Source: Sanderia malayensis (lineage: Eukaryota; Cnidaria; Scyphozoa; Semaeostomeae; Pelagiidae). Taken from it: DNA of 64,000 nucleotides. Position 1 is the first letter of the stretch, and each line of letters opens with the position of its first letter. A program made the position numbers and the translations under genes. This document shows, one piece after another, positions 1 through 10,460 of this stretch. The notes beneath the pieces were generated by a model that was not told the DNA's origin, made no database searches, and worked only from the letters and a program-made list of their open reading frames with translations. Location: positions 62,001 through 126,000 of the forward strand of contig RQOL01000487.1 of the NCBI GenBank assembly GCA_013076295.1. Direction: 5' to 3'.

Positions 1-85
1 GACAGATAAGATATCAATAAATGCGATTATAAATGAAATGAATGTAGATGGGAAGAGAAATTGAGGAAGGGTTATTGTAGTATGT

Positions 86-268
86 ATGTTGTGTTTTGAA
101 ATATTAGAGAGATGGGATGAGAGAGATATGGTTAGAGACTGCTTGGTGGATTATATGCGTAGTAAAGAAGACCAAGGTTGGGAATTCTTTATGAATAAAT
201 TTGATAAAGGAGGTTGGAGTGTAATAAAAGCTGTTGGAAAAATGATAGATTTGTTCTTAAAGTTGTAA
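86..268 (+). CDS. Unrecognised small ORF (60 aa)
   Basis: An ATG-initiated frame of 60 codons, rich in charged residues and Trp, ending in TAA. I do not recognise the family. Codon choice (AT-rich, AGA for Arg) resembles the Polinton-like ORFs at 33-38 kb, and it lies just upstream of a second ORF on the same strand. It could be the end of another virus-like element cut by the window edge, but nothing in the sequence proves this. It may also be a non-coding open frame. Confidence 0.3.
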   Translation: MLCFEILERWDERDMVRDCLVDYMRSKEDQGWEFFMNKFDKGGWSVIKAVGKMIDLFLKL

Positions 269-335
269 AATAAAAAGTGTATTTAAGTAGCGAAGAAAAA
301 TTGTAAAGTCATTGTGTGATAATATTGATTCAAAG

Positions 336-818
336 ATGGGTGTGGAATATATATATGATTTTCTTTGTCCGGCTACGTGTAATGAAGCAGTTTTGAAGTT
401 GTATGAATATTTGAAAAATCTACCAGAAGCTGATATTGTAAAACAGTATTTATTTGTTGGAGCGAAAGTAGGTATGTATGAAATTCTGATAAAATCAAGA
501 GTACATGTGAAAACTGAAGGCGATGTAGGAAAAAAGGAATTGGAATGGATGCAATATGAAAAAGAATTTGCATGTGGAAAATTGGAGAAAATGTCAAAAC
601 TAATTTTTGAAAGTCATGGGGTTAAATCAGATTTAGATGAAGAATGGATTCCAGTATTTCTACCAATCGCAAGTAGAAAACGAATGTCGTTAGCAATGAA
701 TTTAAAATGTGAGAAAAAAGTTAAACGAAAAGAACTGGATGAAAGAGAGGAAACGAACATGAATAAAATAAGACTAGTGAATGTACTAGAAATGAAAGAA
801 GAAAATGAACATGAATAA
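336..818 (+). CDS. Unrecognised ORF, lysine- and glutamate-rich C-terminus
   Basis: The frame is open from 312. I take the first ATG at 336, where the protein begins MGVEYIYDFL, giving about 160 aa. The N-terminal two thirds looks globular. The last ~45 residues are dominated by Lys and Glu (KKVKRKELDEREE), suggesting a coiled or nucleic-acid-binding tail. No family is recognised. It follows the 86-268 ORF on the same strand with a 67-base gap and has the same AT-rich codon style, so the two may have belonged to one compact element such as a Polinton fragment (inference). Confidence 0.4.
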   Translation: MGVEYIYDFLCPATCNEAVLKLYEYLKNLPEADIVKQYLFVGAKVGMYEILIKSRVHVKTEGDVGKKELEWMQYEKEFACGKLEKMSKLIFESHGVKSDLDEEWIPVFLPIASRKRMSLAMNLKCEKKVKRKELDEREETNMNKIRLVNVLEMKEENEHE

Positions 819-1341
819 AGTAAGAGTATAGACCAGGCTGTGGTGGAGGTAGCTACCACTTTTGTGCGGAATTTACCAGACTACGATTTTTCTGTAGCCG
901 TTGTGTTGCTCATTAAGAATCGCGATGGTAAACAGCAATCTTGGGGTGGGTGGGGGAGATATGGGGGTTCAAAGTTACGGTCTAAGACGTTTGACCTCTG
1001 CGGAGGAGTTCATAACCAAATCCTCATTTCTAAAGTAGCTACAAGACTTTTGGCGGTGGTCTTCATTCAGGTATGCACTGTTTGACTCTTTCCGACTAAT
1101 TGAAGGTAAACATGCCCTTTTTTGTCACGTGACCAAAAAATTTACCCCTTTTCCTTACATGGAATTTCTTCACATTTTTAGAAATTTGAGCATGATTATG
1201 GGCAAAAGTGATTTGTTCGATACTGGCTTAGTCAGTATTTGCATCGTTATATTCAGCATCTGAATTCATTAGCGGGCACAAATGGCAACCAACATAAATA
1301 AAAGCAAACTGGCAGAAATACAACTGACCACATAACAAATT
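819..1341. other. No recognised gene; one open frame with a possible splice donor
   Basis: A GTG-initiated open frame covers 840-1085 and contains a GT donor-like site (CAG then GTATGC) near 1071, so it could be an exon remnant. Its product is not recognised. The rest, 1086-1341, is AT-rich and shows no gene. Confidence 0.3.
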
Positions 1342-1665
1342 GTGAGCCCAACATTAATCTTGTTCATCATTCATCATTCTCGTCAGTATCATTGTCTATT
1401 CCAAGTACATCATTTTTATCTTCATTTTCACTGTCATCCAGCCCCATTAACAAATCTTCATTGTTTTCTGGGAATGACTTTTCCATCCAAACAATCTCCC
1501 ACTTCTCTGTCCAACAAAGATCCGAAAGATGTGGCAACCCCTGCTGATTTTCTCCGGCCGACTTCCAGATTTTAGCAACGAAATTTGTTCTGTTAATATG
1601 CAACTTTAACACAGACTGATATGGAGGGAGTGATGAAAGATCTACTATCTTTTTTCATCCATTTC
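1342..1665 (-). pseudogene. C-terminal fragment of Academ-like transposon protein, inverted copy
   Basis: Read on the minus strand, about 80 codons match almost residue for residue the plus-strand fragment at 2300-2533 and its continuation after 5211. Shared signatures are LKLHINR, FVAKIWKSAGEN and LPHLS, then an acidic tail ending DNDTDENDE and a stop. The same domain order (His-rich 'LPP...H..RA' segment, then W-rich and acidic tail) is seen in the larger pseudogene at 40-46 kb. The two arms (about 320 bp) are inverted relative to each other around a ~640-bp centre. No start codon or N-terminal domain is present here. Confidence 0.6.
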
Positions 1666-1966
1666 ATGGCGTGCATAAGACTGTTAAGGAATATCCCATA
1701 GACATATGAAAGACTTACATGGCAATTTTTACATATGATTCCGTCAGTATATGCATGCGTAGATATTATTGCAGATACGTACCAAGAAATCTCAATCAAG
1801 TGCACATAAAGAAAGAAACAGACGTGGTAACCCGAGGAAAATAATCATATGGTCAGAAAAGTCAAAGATTCTTTGATACTTGTTTCTACTTGTTAAATAA
1901 GATGTTTCCTCGATAATGGCACTGGAAATAATCGGAAAGGTTTGTGGCTTAACAATGTAGAAATCA

Positions 1967-2533
1967 GTGGAGATGCTAAACGGATTTCATGCCTTCACAG
2001 GAAATGATTACATATCAAGCTTCTTTCGAAAAGGTAAAGAAATTTGCTGGAAGGTAGCAGAGAGGAATACACAATTCTTGCGGGCAATCAAAGCACTTGG
2101 GATGGAATTGAATTTGGCAGAAGCTGGTTCGCGCAGAACTCCCTTCAGAGAAATCCCAATAATCAAACGGTATTTATAATAGGCATAATTCGATCTACGA
2201 AAAGAATATGTTTGCAATCTGTATGTTGCAAGAAAAAGAAAAGCAAATAGCGCACGACATCAGATGTTTTAGCGAAAATATGAAGACGAAAAAAATGATA
2301 GTTGATCTTTCATCACTCCCTCCATATCAGTTTGTGTTAAAGTTGCATATTAACCGAGCAAATTTCGTTGCTAAAATCTGGAAGTCAGCCGGAGAAAATC
2401 AGCTGGGGTTGCCACATCTTTCGGAACTTTGTTGGACAGAGAAGTGCAAGATTGTATGGATGGAAAAGCCATTCCCAGAAAACAATGAAGATTTGTTAAT
2501 GGGGCTGGATGACTGTGAAAATGAAGATAAAAA
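1967..2533 (+). pseudogene. Academ-like transposon protein fragment, interrupted
   Basis: Two frames are joined by a frameshift near 2170-2210. The first carries GFHAFTGNDYISSFFRKGK, the counterpart of the FHALTGCDKTGKFYGKGK motif near 45.7 kb in the larger copy. The second carries LPPYQFVLKLHINRANFVA and FPENNEDLLMGLDD. The reading frame is cut at 2533 by an inserted element and resumes at about 5211 (VLGIDNDTDENDE). It is therefore a dead copy, inserted into after it arose. Confidence 0.65.
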
Positions 2534-2921
2534 CACAGAATTAAGATAATACAGAAGGCCAACTCAAGCATTTTCGATAGTCACGCATGCAAGCGAGGTT
2601 AAGGACTCCAAAACACGTGTTGTGTAATATGCTAAGCATAAAAAATAAAAAAAACACAATAATAATGCCTTCATTTTGTTATTCCGTGTATCAGTAAAAG
2701 TTTCTTCACTTGTATGTAACGCCCTTTTAATGACATTCACACACAACACCCGCTTTCCCTGCCACTGCATTTTATCACTATCCGCCATTAAACATAGGCC
2801 TATTCTCTATTCCTATTGTTCGCCCATTGTTTGGCCACTGGCGACATGAAAACGAGTTTAAGGACTCCACAAAATCCATGACCACGAGCTTCAAAGGATA
2901 CCTACACGGGTTGGCCTTTTG

Positions 2922-5192
2922 TCTAATATATAAATTCTGTGATGTCACGTGATGACGCATTTTCCCTGCAAAAAACAATAGATTCGACCCGAAACAATAG
3001 GTCAAATGCCCAAAAACAATGGGCCGAAACGGCAAACCGTGTAATCACAAAGGCTTTTTTCTATCTGGGTATATGCCAATGAAATTCACACTGAATGTTT
3101 AGTTTATTATTTTAACCACGGTAATGGATTTTGTTTTTCGATTTTTTCCTGAAATTTTGAATTATTCCACTAATTATTCTGTTAATTGTGCTATCACGAA
3201 AAAACTACGGTTTACGCTGGCGAAACTTCCAAATTCGCGTCTCGAATTCCATTTTCAAGCACAGTATTCCCTCTTCACGTGACCCGTTTTGCCTTTTGCT
3301 GTAATTTGATTGGCTCTTTCGCGACTTCACGTGAACAGTCACACATTTGTCGTTATCATGCAAATTTGCCCTCGGGTTGAACAGCAGGTACATTTGGAGA
3401 AGACGCGTGTTTTTGTTTTGCACACAAAGGATAACTGGGCGCCTTTCAAAGTGTTTTACGACCTGAATTATCTTGCTAATTGTTTGAGAGACCTCTGGAA
3501 AATTACAGGAAACAATTGAGAACACAGGTGATAGCTTTGTTTTGTTTTTTGAGTGAGATAGTTGTAGTTTAGGTAGTAGGCGACCGCCATTGTTGCTTCG
3601 GCATGCTTGCGACACTTAGGCCTAATGTAAATAAGCGCAAAGTTTTAATAAACAAATTATGATAAGGGGTTATCAGGTGAGCGAAGCGAGCCAAACTGTT
3701 GCAAGAGGAGTAGGCAAAGGCATGAGCGTAAGCGAATGCAGCGCACAAAGTGCGCCCTATCAGCTAATGTTTCTTGGTAATAAATAGACAGGCGAGCGCA
3801 GAGAGCTAACCCATTGTACGTGGGGTTGAAAGAGGCATGAGCGAAGCGAATGCAGCGCATGAAGTGCGCCCTATCAGTCAATGTTTCCTGATAATAGATA
3901 GACAGGCGAGCGCAGCGAGCTAAACCAATGTAAGTGGGGTTGAAAGGGGCATGAGCGTAGGCGAATGCAGCGCACGAAGTGCGCCCTATCAGTCAATGTT
4001 TCTTGATAATAGATAGACAGGCGAGCGCAGCGAGCTTACCCATTGTACATGGGGTTGAAAGAGGCATGAGCGAAGCGAATGCAGCGCACGAAGTGCGCCC
4101 TATCAGTCAATGTTTCTTGACAATAGATAGACAGGCGAGCGTAGCGAGCTAACCCATTGTACGTGGGGTTGAAAGAGGCATGAGCGAAGCGAATGCAGCG
4201 CACGAAGTGCGCATTATCAGTCAATGTTTCTTGATAATAGATAGACAGGCGAGCGCAGCGAGCTAACCCATTGTACGTGGGGCTGAAAGAGGCATGAGCG
4301 AAGCGACTGCAGGGCACGAAGTGCGCCCTATCAGTCAATGTTTCTTGATAACAGATAGACAGGCGAGCGTAGCGAGCTATCCCATTGTGCGTGGGGTTGA
4401 AAGAGGCATGAGCGAAGCAAATGCAGCGCACGAAGTGCGCCCTATCAGTCAATGTTTCTTTATATTAGATAGACAGGCGAGCGTAGCGAGCTAACCCATT
4501 GTAAGTGGGGTTGAAAAGGGCATGAGCGAAGCGAATGCAGCGCACGAAGTGCGCATTATCAGTCAATGTTTCTTGATAATAGATAGACAGGCGAGCGCAG
4601 CGAGCTAACCCATTGTACGTGGGGCTGAAAGAGGCATGAGCGAAGCAAATGCAGCGCACGAAGTGCGCCCTATCAGTCAATGTTTCTTGATAATAGATAG
4701 ACAGGCGAGCGTAGCGAGCTAACCCATTGTACGTGGGGTTGAAAGAGGCATGAGCGAAGCGAATGCAGCGCACGAAGTGCGCATTATCAGTCAATGTTTC
4801 TTGATAATAGATAGACAGGCGAGCGCAGCGAGCTAACCCATTGTACGTGGGGCTGAAAGAGGCATGAGCGAAGCGACTGCAGGGCACGAAGTGCGCCCTA
4901 TCAGTCAATGTTTCTTGATAACAGATAGACAGGCGAGCGTAGCGAGCTATCCCATTGTGCGTGGGGTTGAAAGAGGCATGAGCGAAGCAAATGCAGCGCA
5001 CGAAGTGCGCCCTATCAGTCAATGTTTCTTTATATTAGATAGACAGGCGAGCGTAGCGAGCTAACCCATTGTAAGTGGGGTTGAAAAGGGCATGAGCGTC
5101 AGCGAATGCAGCGCACGAAGTGCGCCAACCAGATTAAGCTTTCTTTACTTGACGGGCTGGGGCGAACGAGCGAAGCGAGTGATGACCCCTAG
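2922..5192 (+). mobile_element. Helitron-like non-autonomous element, copy A
   Basis: This 2.27-kb unit begins TCTAATATATAAATTCTG and ends CTAG followed by T, the pattern of Helitron ends. It has no target duplication of its own. About 800 bp of unique left flank (2922-3710) is followed by a minisatellite and a G-rich 3' end. The same unit occurs inverted at 46819-48983, as a partial copy at 55090-56240 and as a fragment at 39960. No transposase is encoded. Open frames inside it are by-products of the repeats. The Helitron assignment is inference from the termini. Confidence 0.55.
3690..5145. repeat. ~114-bp minisatellite array with ~570-bp higher-order repeat
   Basis: About 12-13 tandem monomers of 114-115 bp start near ggcatgagcg at 3719, 3834, 3948 and 4063. 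Each contains the self-complementary block gcgcacgaagtgcgc and the block gcgagcgcagcgagc. A five-monomer block is duplicated: 4294-4494 and 4864-5064 encode identical peptides, 570 bp apart. The long minus-strand open frames here follow from the repeat and are not genes. Confidence 0.9.
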
Positions 5193-5319
5193 TATTATCT
5201 CTATTCTGTGATAAAAATGATGTACTTGGAATAGACAATGATACTGATGAGAATGATGAATGATGAACAAGATTGTCATCATACCAGAGTAGCTTTCTGA
5301 CTCTTTCCATTGTTCTCTT

Positions 5320-5472
5320 CTTGCGTTCTCTTCAGCACAAGAAGATTATCTTAACACAGAAGGCTGCCTTTCAAGTGTACTGGAATTAACATTATCAGCT
5401 AAAAATAAAGCACCAAGACTTAAAAAAAAAGCAGGATTTACCAGTTCATAAGTCTGTGAAAGATACTAAAAC
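5320..5472 (+). pseudogene. Decayed duplicate of a KDZ 5' exon
   Basis: After a possible acceptor (tgcgttctcttcag) the translation EGCLSSVLELTLSAK parallels ECLSDILELTVPAK in the next exon. A nine-A run near 5411 shifts the frame; past it the peptide HKSVKDTKTG parallels YEYARDPKTG. A GT donor-like site follows. This looks like a tandem exon duplication whose upstream copy is frameshifted, or an alternative first exon. It cannot be joined to the next exon in phase. Confidence 0.5.
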
Positions 5473-5512
5473 AGGTAAAAACAATACTTATTGTAAAAAT
5501 TGTTCATTGCAG

Positions 5513-8500
5513 ATTGTTGCTAAGCGATACTTCTGTTTCAACTTTGTATAATAACCCTTTATTTGTTGCACAAGGAAAGCAGACTAGACACAAAAAGCTT
5601 GACACCAAAGAATGCCTGTCTGACATACTAGAATTAACAGTGCCAGCTAAAAAGAAGGCAGAAGGAAAGAAGGCACACAATTCTCCAATTTATGAATACG
5701 CTAGAGACCCAAAAACTGGTAAAAGGAATATCACCAATTCACAGGTTTCATCCGCTAAAAGGAAAACACCTTCTAGAAAGCCCAAAAAAATTGATGATTC
5801 TGAAGCTTACACACCAGACTCAGGTAGAAATCGAGACAAATATTTTTTGAAAGTCAGATCAATGTGGAAGAAGTGTAATTTTCGTGATCAGGTCTTTATA
5901 TTTGCATTGCATATCAGTTATGCAATATGACAAGGTATTACAAGTATCATCTTTAATGGTTGACATTGTATTTTAATTTGCAGGATTGACATTAGATGAC
6001 CAAAATTTAATTGAAATAACAGAAGAAAAAACAGATGCTGTTGTTGAAAAGAATAGGAAAGAAGGTTGGTTTGGAAATTATTGATAAAATGCTCAATTCT
6101 AACCTGTTAACTTTATAATAATGCTTCTTGATGTCCTTGTTACTTATGTTTAGACCTTGAATTGCTTATTGCTGCTTGTGAAGAGCTAACATTTAGCAGA
6201 GAAGAGACATCTTCATCAAGTAATTGGACACAAAGAGTGGAGAGAGAGTCATCAATGTGGGAGCGGTACAGAAATCTCATAACTGAAGAGTTTTTCATGC
6301 TACAGTCATTTGGTAGCTCTGCCCAAGCTTGTGAACATTGCGGAGAAAAACCACCATCAATACGATGCCTTCAATGTGATTCAGCAAAGTTTTTGTGCTT
6401 CTCGTGTGATATTTTTATCCACGAAAGGAACCCCTTACATGACAGAGATGCCTGGGTTGATGGCCACTACAAGTCATTATTGCCAACGGAAGCATTGGAT
6501 GCAACGAAGCAAATCATTGAGATAGGTATAAATACTATGCAAGTATTGGTACTATTTATTTATATCCGATAAATCAATGGCATGCTGCAATGATGTTGTC
6601 TGCATAATTAGCTTCGTTAAAACATTCATGAATGTTGTAATGAGTTTTACTTCTTTTCAGATAAAACTCCATTGCTTCATAGCAAGAGATGCCCTAAATG
6701 TTTTGAATCAAATCTACAGTCACATATTCTTCCTGAAACCTGCATAATTGTCAATACTAGAGGTAACTCTTTTCTATCATATTTATTAATATCTTTAAAT
6801 TAAATATAAATTTCTTAAATTGTCTCTACTGGTTTGCTTCTTGATCAATTTCAGGTCGATATGATTTGAGTAAATACTTTGTGAGATGCAATTCATGCAG
6901 CCATACAGTTGACCCATTTAGCTTTAAGTCATTATTTAAAGTGAAGCTATGGCCTGGTAGTCCAGAGTCAGGTGCTTATTTCTTTGACCAAGAAGTTTTT
7001 TCACTGTGGAATTCGTTTAGCAAAAGAATGCCAGGGTCCTCAGAAAATGCTTTCATCATGTCATTAAATGACATTTCAGTAGAAAAAGGGCGGGTAAGAC
7101 ATTTTACTGCATGAAGTTAATTGATGTTGGTTATTATATCCCAGTTATATATTTATTGGCCTGTAATTAAACATGTACCTGCTGGAAAACTCTTTACCCT
7201 AAAGTTTTCATGGACATTTTTAGTGCAAAGAAATCCATCCACAAACATTTACAAAGTCCTTTAAAGAATGGAAATACTTCAGCTTTGAGATGGAACAGTT
7301 TCAGGAGAAGAATTGGATGATGTGCCCCACATGTAGTATCTCCCAGCATTCATGTCATGTTGATGGGAACTTTAAAGTTTATCGATATAAAGGTGCTGGA
7401 AGGTATCCATCCTAACCATATGTGTTATACTCTTACCTTGTATATTTTTGCCCTAAGTGTGCCTTATTAATTTTTGCAATAGTCGCTTTCTTCTGATGTG
7501 ATTTTATCTGTTATCTTTAGAGATAAAATCACAAAATAATGTCCTTTTGTGCTATATAGTAAACTCTCAGAAGCTCTTTTTATCCCTTTTCCAGGAAACG
7601 AAAAGAGAACTATTATGCTGGTATTTTTGTTCAATCAAATGAGAGTGTCAATGAATTTTTGACAGAGACATATCAGTACAGGGGAGGTATAAATGTGAAG
7701 GTGAGTTTAATGAGTTGATCAAAACAACATACATTGTAATTTAGTTGACATTGAATTTTGTATCATTCAAAATAAACATCTATCATTTCAGGAGAGTAAC
7801 GACAGTGTTTGTGGAAATTCTAACTGGAAAGCTGCATTAAATACAGGCCGTAAACGCTGCACATTGGATGAGACTGGACTTGACCTTGTTTCTTGCAGAC
7901 ATAGTATTGATCAGTGTGCAGTTAATATGTTTGGTGGAGAGCTTTATGGCTATGCCCTTTATCTGCAAAAAGCCTTCCTAGTTCCCAAAAATGTAACATT
8001 CTTTTTTTGTGATGTTGTTTGCAAATACTGGCCTTGGGTAAAAAAAGTTGATCCAGAACTGTCAAGAAAGATGAAGCCAGCTTTGTCAGTCATGCATGCC
8101 AAAGGACATGCTCCCTCATGCCAGGTACTCTATGAGATTTATGATTATGATGCAAATTTACTCATAATTTTCTTTGTTGTGGCTCATTCCCTGCAAATAC
8201 TGCTTTGTCAGAAAGCATACACACTTTATTTGCAAGGTAAATCCTACAATTTCTGAATTATTTTGTAGGTAATCTGGGATGGTGAGTGGCAAGCTGGAGC
8301 TGGTAGGTCAACAGGAGAAGAAACTGAACAAGTTAATAGTTTTATTTCAAGATTGGGGAATACAACCAAACATATGCTACCAGAAAGTATAACCATTATC
8401 TGTTCTACTTGACTAAAGATGGCAAAAATATTGATTTTTTCATAATTTGAAATTTTTTAGATTTGGCTTCCTTTTTAATTAAATTGCCTTCATCATTGCT

Positions 8501-10460
8501 TTAGATCGAGGGGAAGTTTTAACGGAGTTTATGATGGCATGGAACAAAAGAAAGATAGTTAATCAGGCAAAGAATCTTTACTTGCGCTTTGCTAAGGCAA
8601 GTCCATAAATTTTTTTAATTGTTATATCATAAAAAGAAACTGCTCAATCTTCAGAGCATCAAAGATATATCCTATTTTCCTTTCATTTTAGACCTCAAAA
8701 CAACTTGATTTAACATCAAAGAAAATTGAAAACTGTTTGATAGAAATAGGAATGTCACTATCCTCTGTTAACATAGACGTTTGGGTCGAAGAAATTAAGA
8801 TGCTTGTTTCAGGTAATTTTAGATAAGATTGAAAAGATTCAAAATTTTGTACTGTGGTGCATTTCTTTGGGATTCATTCTTATGTTTTGTAGCGACATCG
8901 CATGCAGTTGACTCGCCACTTTCCAACAAGGCAGAATATATATTGTTAGCATCGCTGGTCAACAATGAAGGCAATCTTTGTATTTCCCCTGACATTTTGC
9001 ACATGAAAGTGCCACATATGGAGACGTTAAAGTTCCATGGCATCCCAAGAAAAAGACCCGACCAGGTTAAACTCCTTGTAGAGCGTATTGCTGAATTTGA
9101 GGAAGTGGATGATAGCTTCCATGATGCTTATGGAGAAGTGCTGACATGCGTCAAAGAAAAGCTTGAAAAGCAAATAGAAAGAATCCATTATAATATTGTT
9201 CATCATTCTTTCTTGATAAAAAAGGTTGCAGGTGCTACACATTTCATTCTAGAATTCTGTTGTTTTTAAGTGGCAATTTGATTCCTGGGTGTGAAGCACT
9301 CTATCTCATCGTAATCATTCTCGCATTTAATTTTGTTTTACTTGAAACTGTATTCAGACAGAAGTAAATGGAGGCATGTCTTGCGAAGACTCATCTGCAA
9401 AGAAAAAGAGAAGCTTGATTGTCATTTGCAAGTTTATGAAGAATGTCTCGCTTTAAATGACCCGCTGCAGATGCTAACGCTGAGTGATAAAGAAGATATC
9501 AGTAATGGGAAGTTTCCGTGGAGAGCACATCAACTTAACAATAATGGTATGCTTCGCTCTGCCTTCTACGTTGGTTGTTCAAGAGCTGATTTACTGCTGT
9601 ATACTTTGTTTGCTTACAACTATCCTTTTGTAAAGTTTATCTGAAGGATGGCACTACTTCATTTCAGTTGATATTGCAAATAAACGACTTATTGTTCAAT
9701 GGTGGATGGTACATGCACGTCTTGCAGAAGAAAAAAATATTTTACTACAAGAAATGCACGGGTACCTTTACTACTATAAGGAAACTGTTATGCCATCCCT
9801 TAAAGAAAGGAAAAATAACATTATTGTTACATTATGTATGTAGCTTTTTTATGTTTTTTTGTATTTGAATTACTGTTGAGGTATATCTGCTAATGAAATG
9901 TTTCTGTCTTACAAACATTTTTTCACACGCATGATGTGTTTCGAGCAGTAGTTGATTTGCATTTTTTCATTTCATGCTAGTTATGATTGCAATTTCTTTT
10001 TAGCTTCTGAAGAAACCAATGAGACAGCTGCCGGTGCCCTTGAACTGAGTGTAACTATTAATTTATGCATATATTTACAGTATTAATGAATATTTGCAGT
10101 CTATGGATGAGATCCATGATTATCTCTACCTTTTAGGCACGTTATGAAGCAGTAAATATGTCAAGGGATGTTCTTCAAGGCATGCTTGCCGAAATAAATC
10201 CTGGCATTGTGTTTGCCACTGATCGAATTTGCGATGGACTATTTTGGTTCAAGAAGGTCACAGGCCTGGAGTTTATCGCTGAAACTGAAGAAGACATACA
10301 AGAGTATGACAAGAATGATAGCGAATTGCCATCTTCATTAATCAGTGAGATTCGGAATTTGAGTGAGGAGATGCTTCAAGAAGACGACATGGATCAAATG
10401 GGAGATGGTCTACTTGATGATGTAGATGACGATGATTTAGAAATATACTTCGACAGTTGA
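5513..10460 (+). CDS. KDZ-superfamily DNA transposase, 16 exons, apparently intact
   Basis: Exons seen: 5513-5823, 5984-6064, 6154-6525, 6661-6762, 6855-7093, 7224-7402, 7595-7700, 7792-8124, 8269-8386, 8505-8596, 8692-8812, 8893-9231, 9358-9546, 9668-9835, 10004-10050 and 10137-10460. Every junction keeps the frame, giving about 1,040 aa without a stop; the start codon lies further upstream and was not found. Family signatures, in order: a basic KTGKRN region; a Cys-rich CxC-type zinc domain (CEHCGEKPPSIRCLQC, then CPKCF, then CNSCSH); the catalytic DGNFKVYR; DETGLDLVSCRH; CDVVCKYWPW; HAKGHAPSCQ; and the acidic STGEETEQ. Both Asp and the Glu expected for a DDE-type RNase H fold are kept. Exon 10 ends in a GC donor (AAG/GCAAGT). 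The tail is strongly acidic. KDZ transposases move large eukaryotic DNA transposons. Intactness suggests a recent or domesticated copy. Confidence 0.85.

Larger units (their letters stand above)
2534..5210. mobile_element. Inserted element with short TIRs and 7-8 bp TSD (hAT-like?), hosting a Helitron-like repeat
   Basis: The left end CACAGAATTAAGATAATAC is matched in inverse orientation by GTATTATCTCTATTCTGTG at 5192-5210. The flanks ataaaaa (2527-2533 and 5211-5217; 8 bp if the shared G is counted) form a target duplication, and the coding frame of the host fragment continues across it. The length of the duplication suggests a hAT-type non-autonomous element. About 370 bp of its own body remain on the left (2552-2921). 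The rest is the Helitron-like insert, which ends right at the right TIR. Confidence 0.6.

Noticed and set aside
3657..5064. Long minus-strand ORFs (up to 185 codons) rich in Arg, Ala and His
   Set aside because: They are translations of the 114-bp minisatellite, repeat every 38 codons and have no protein family; monomers with indels close them.
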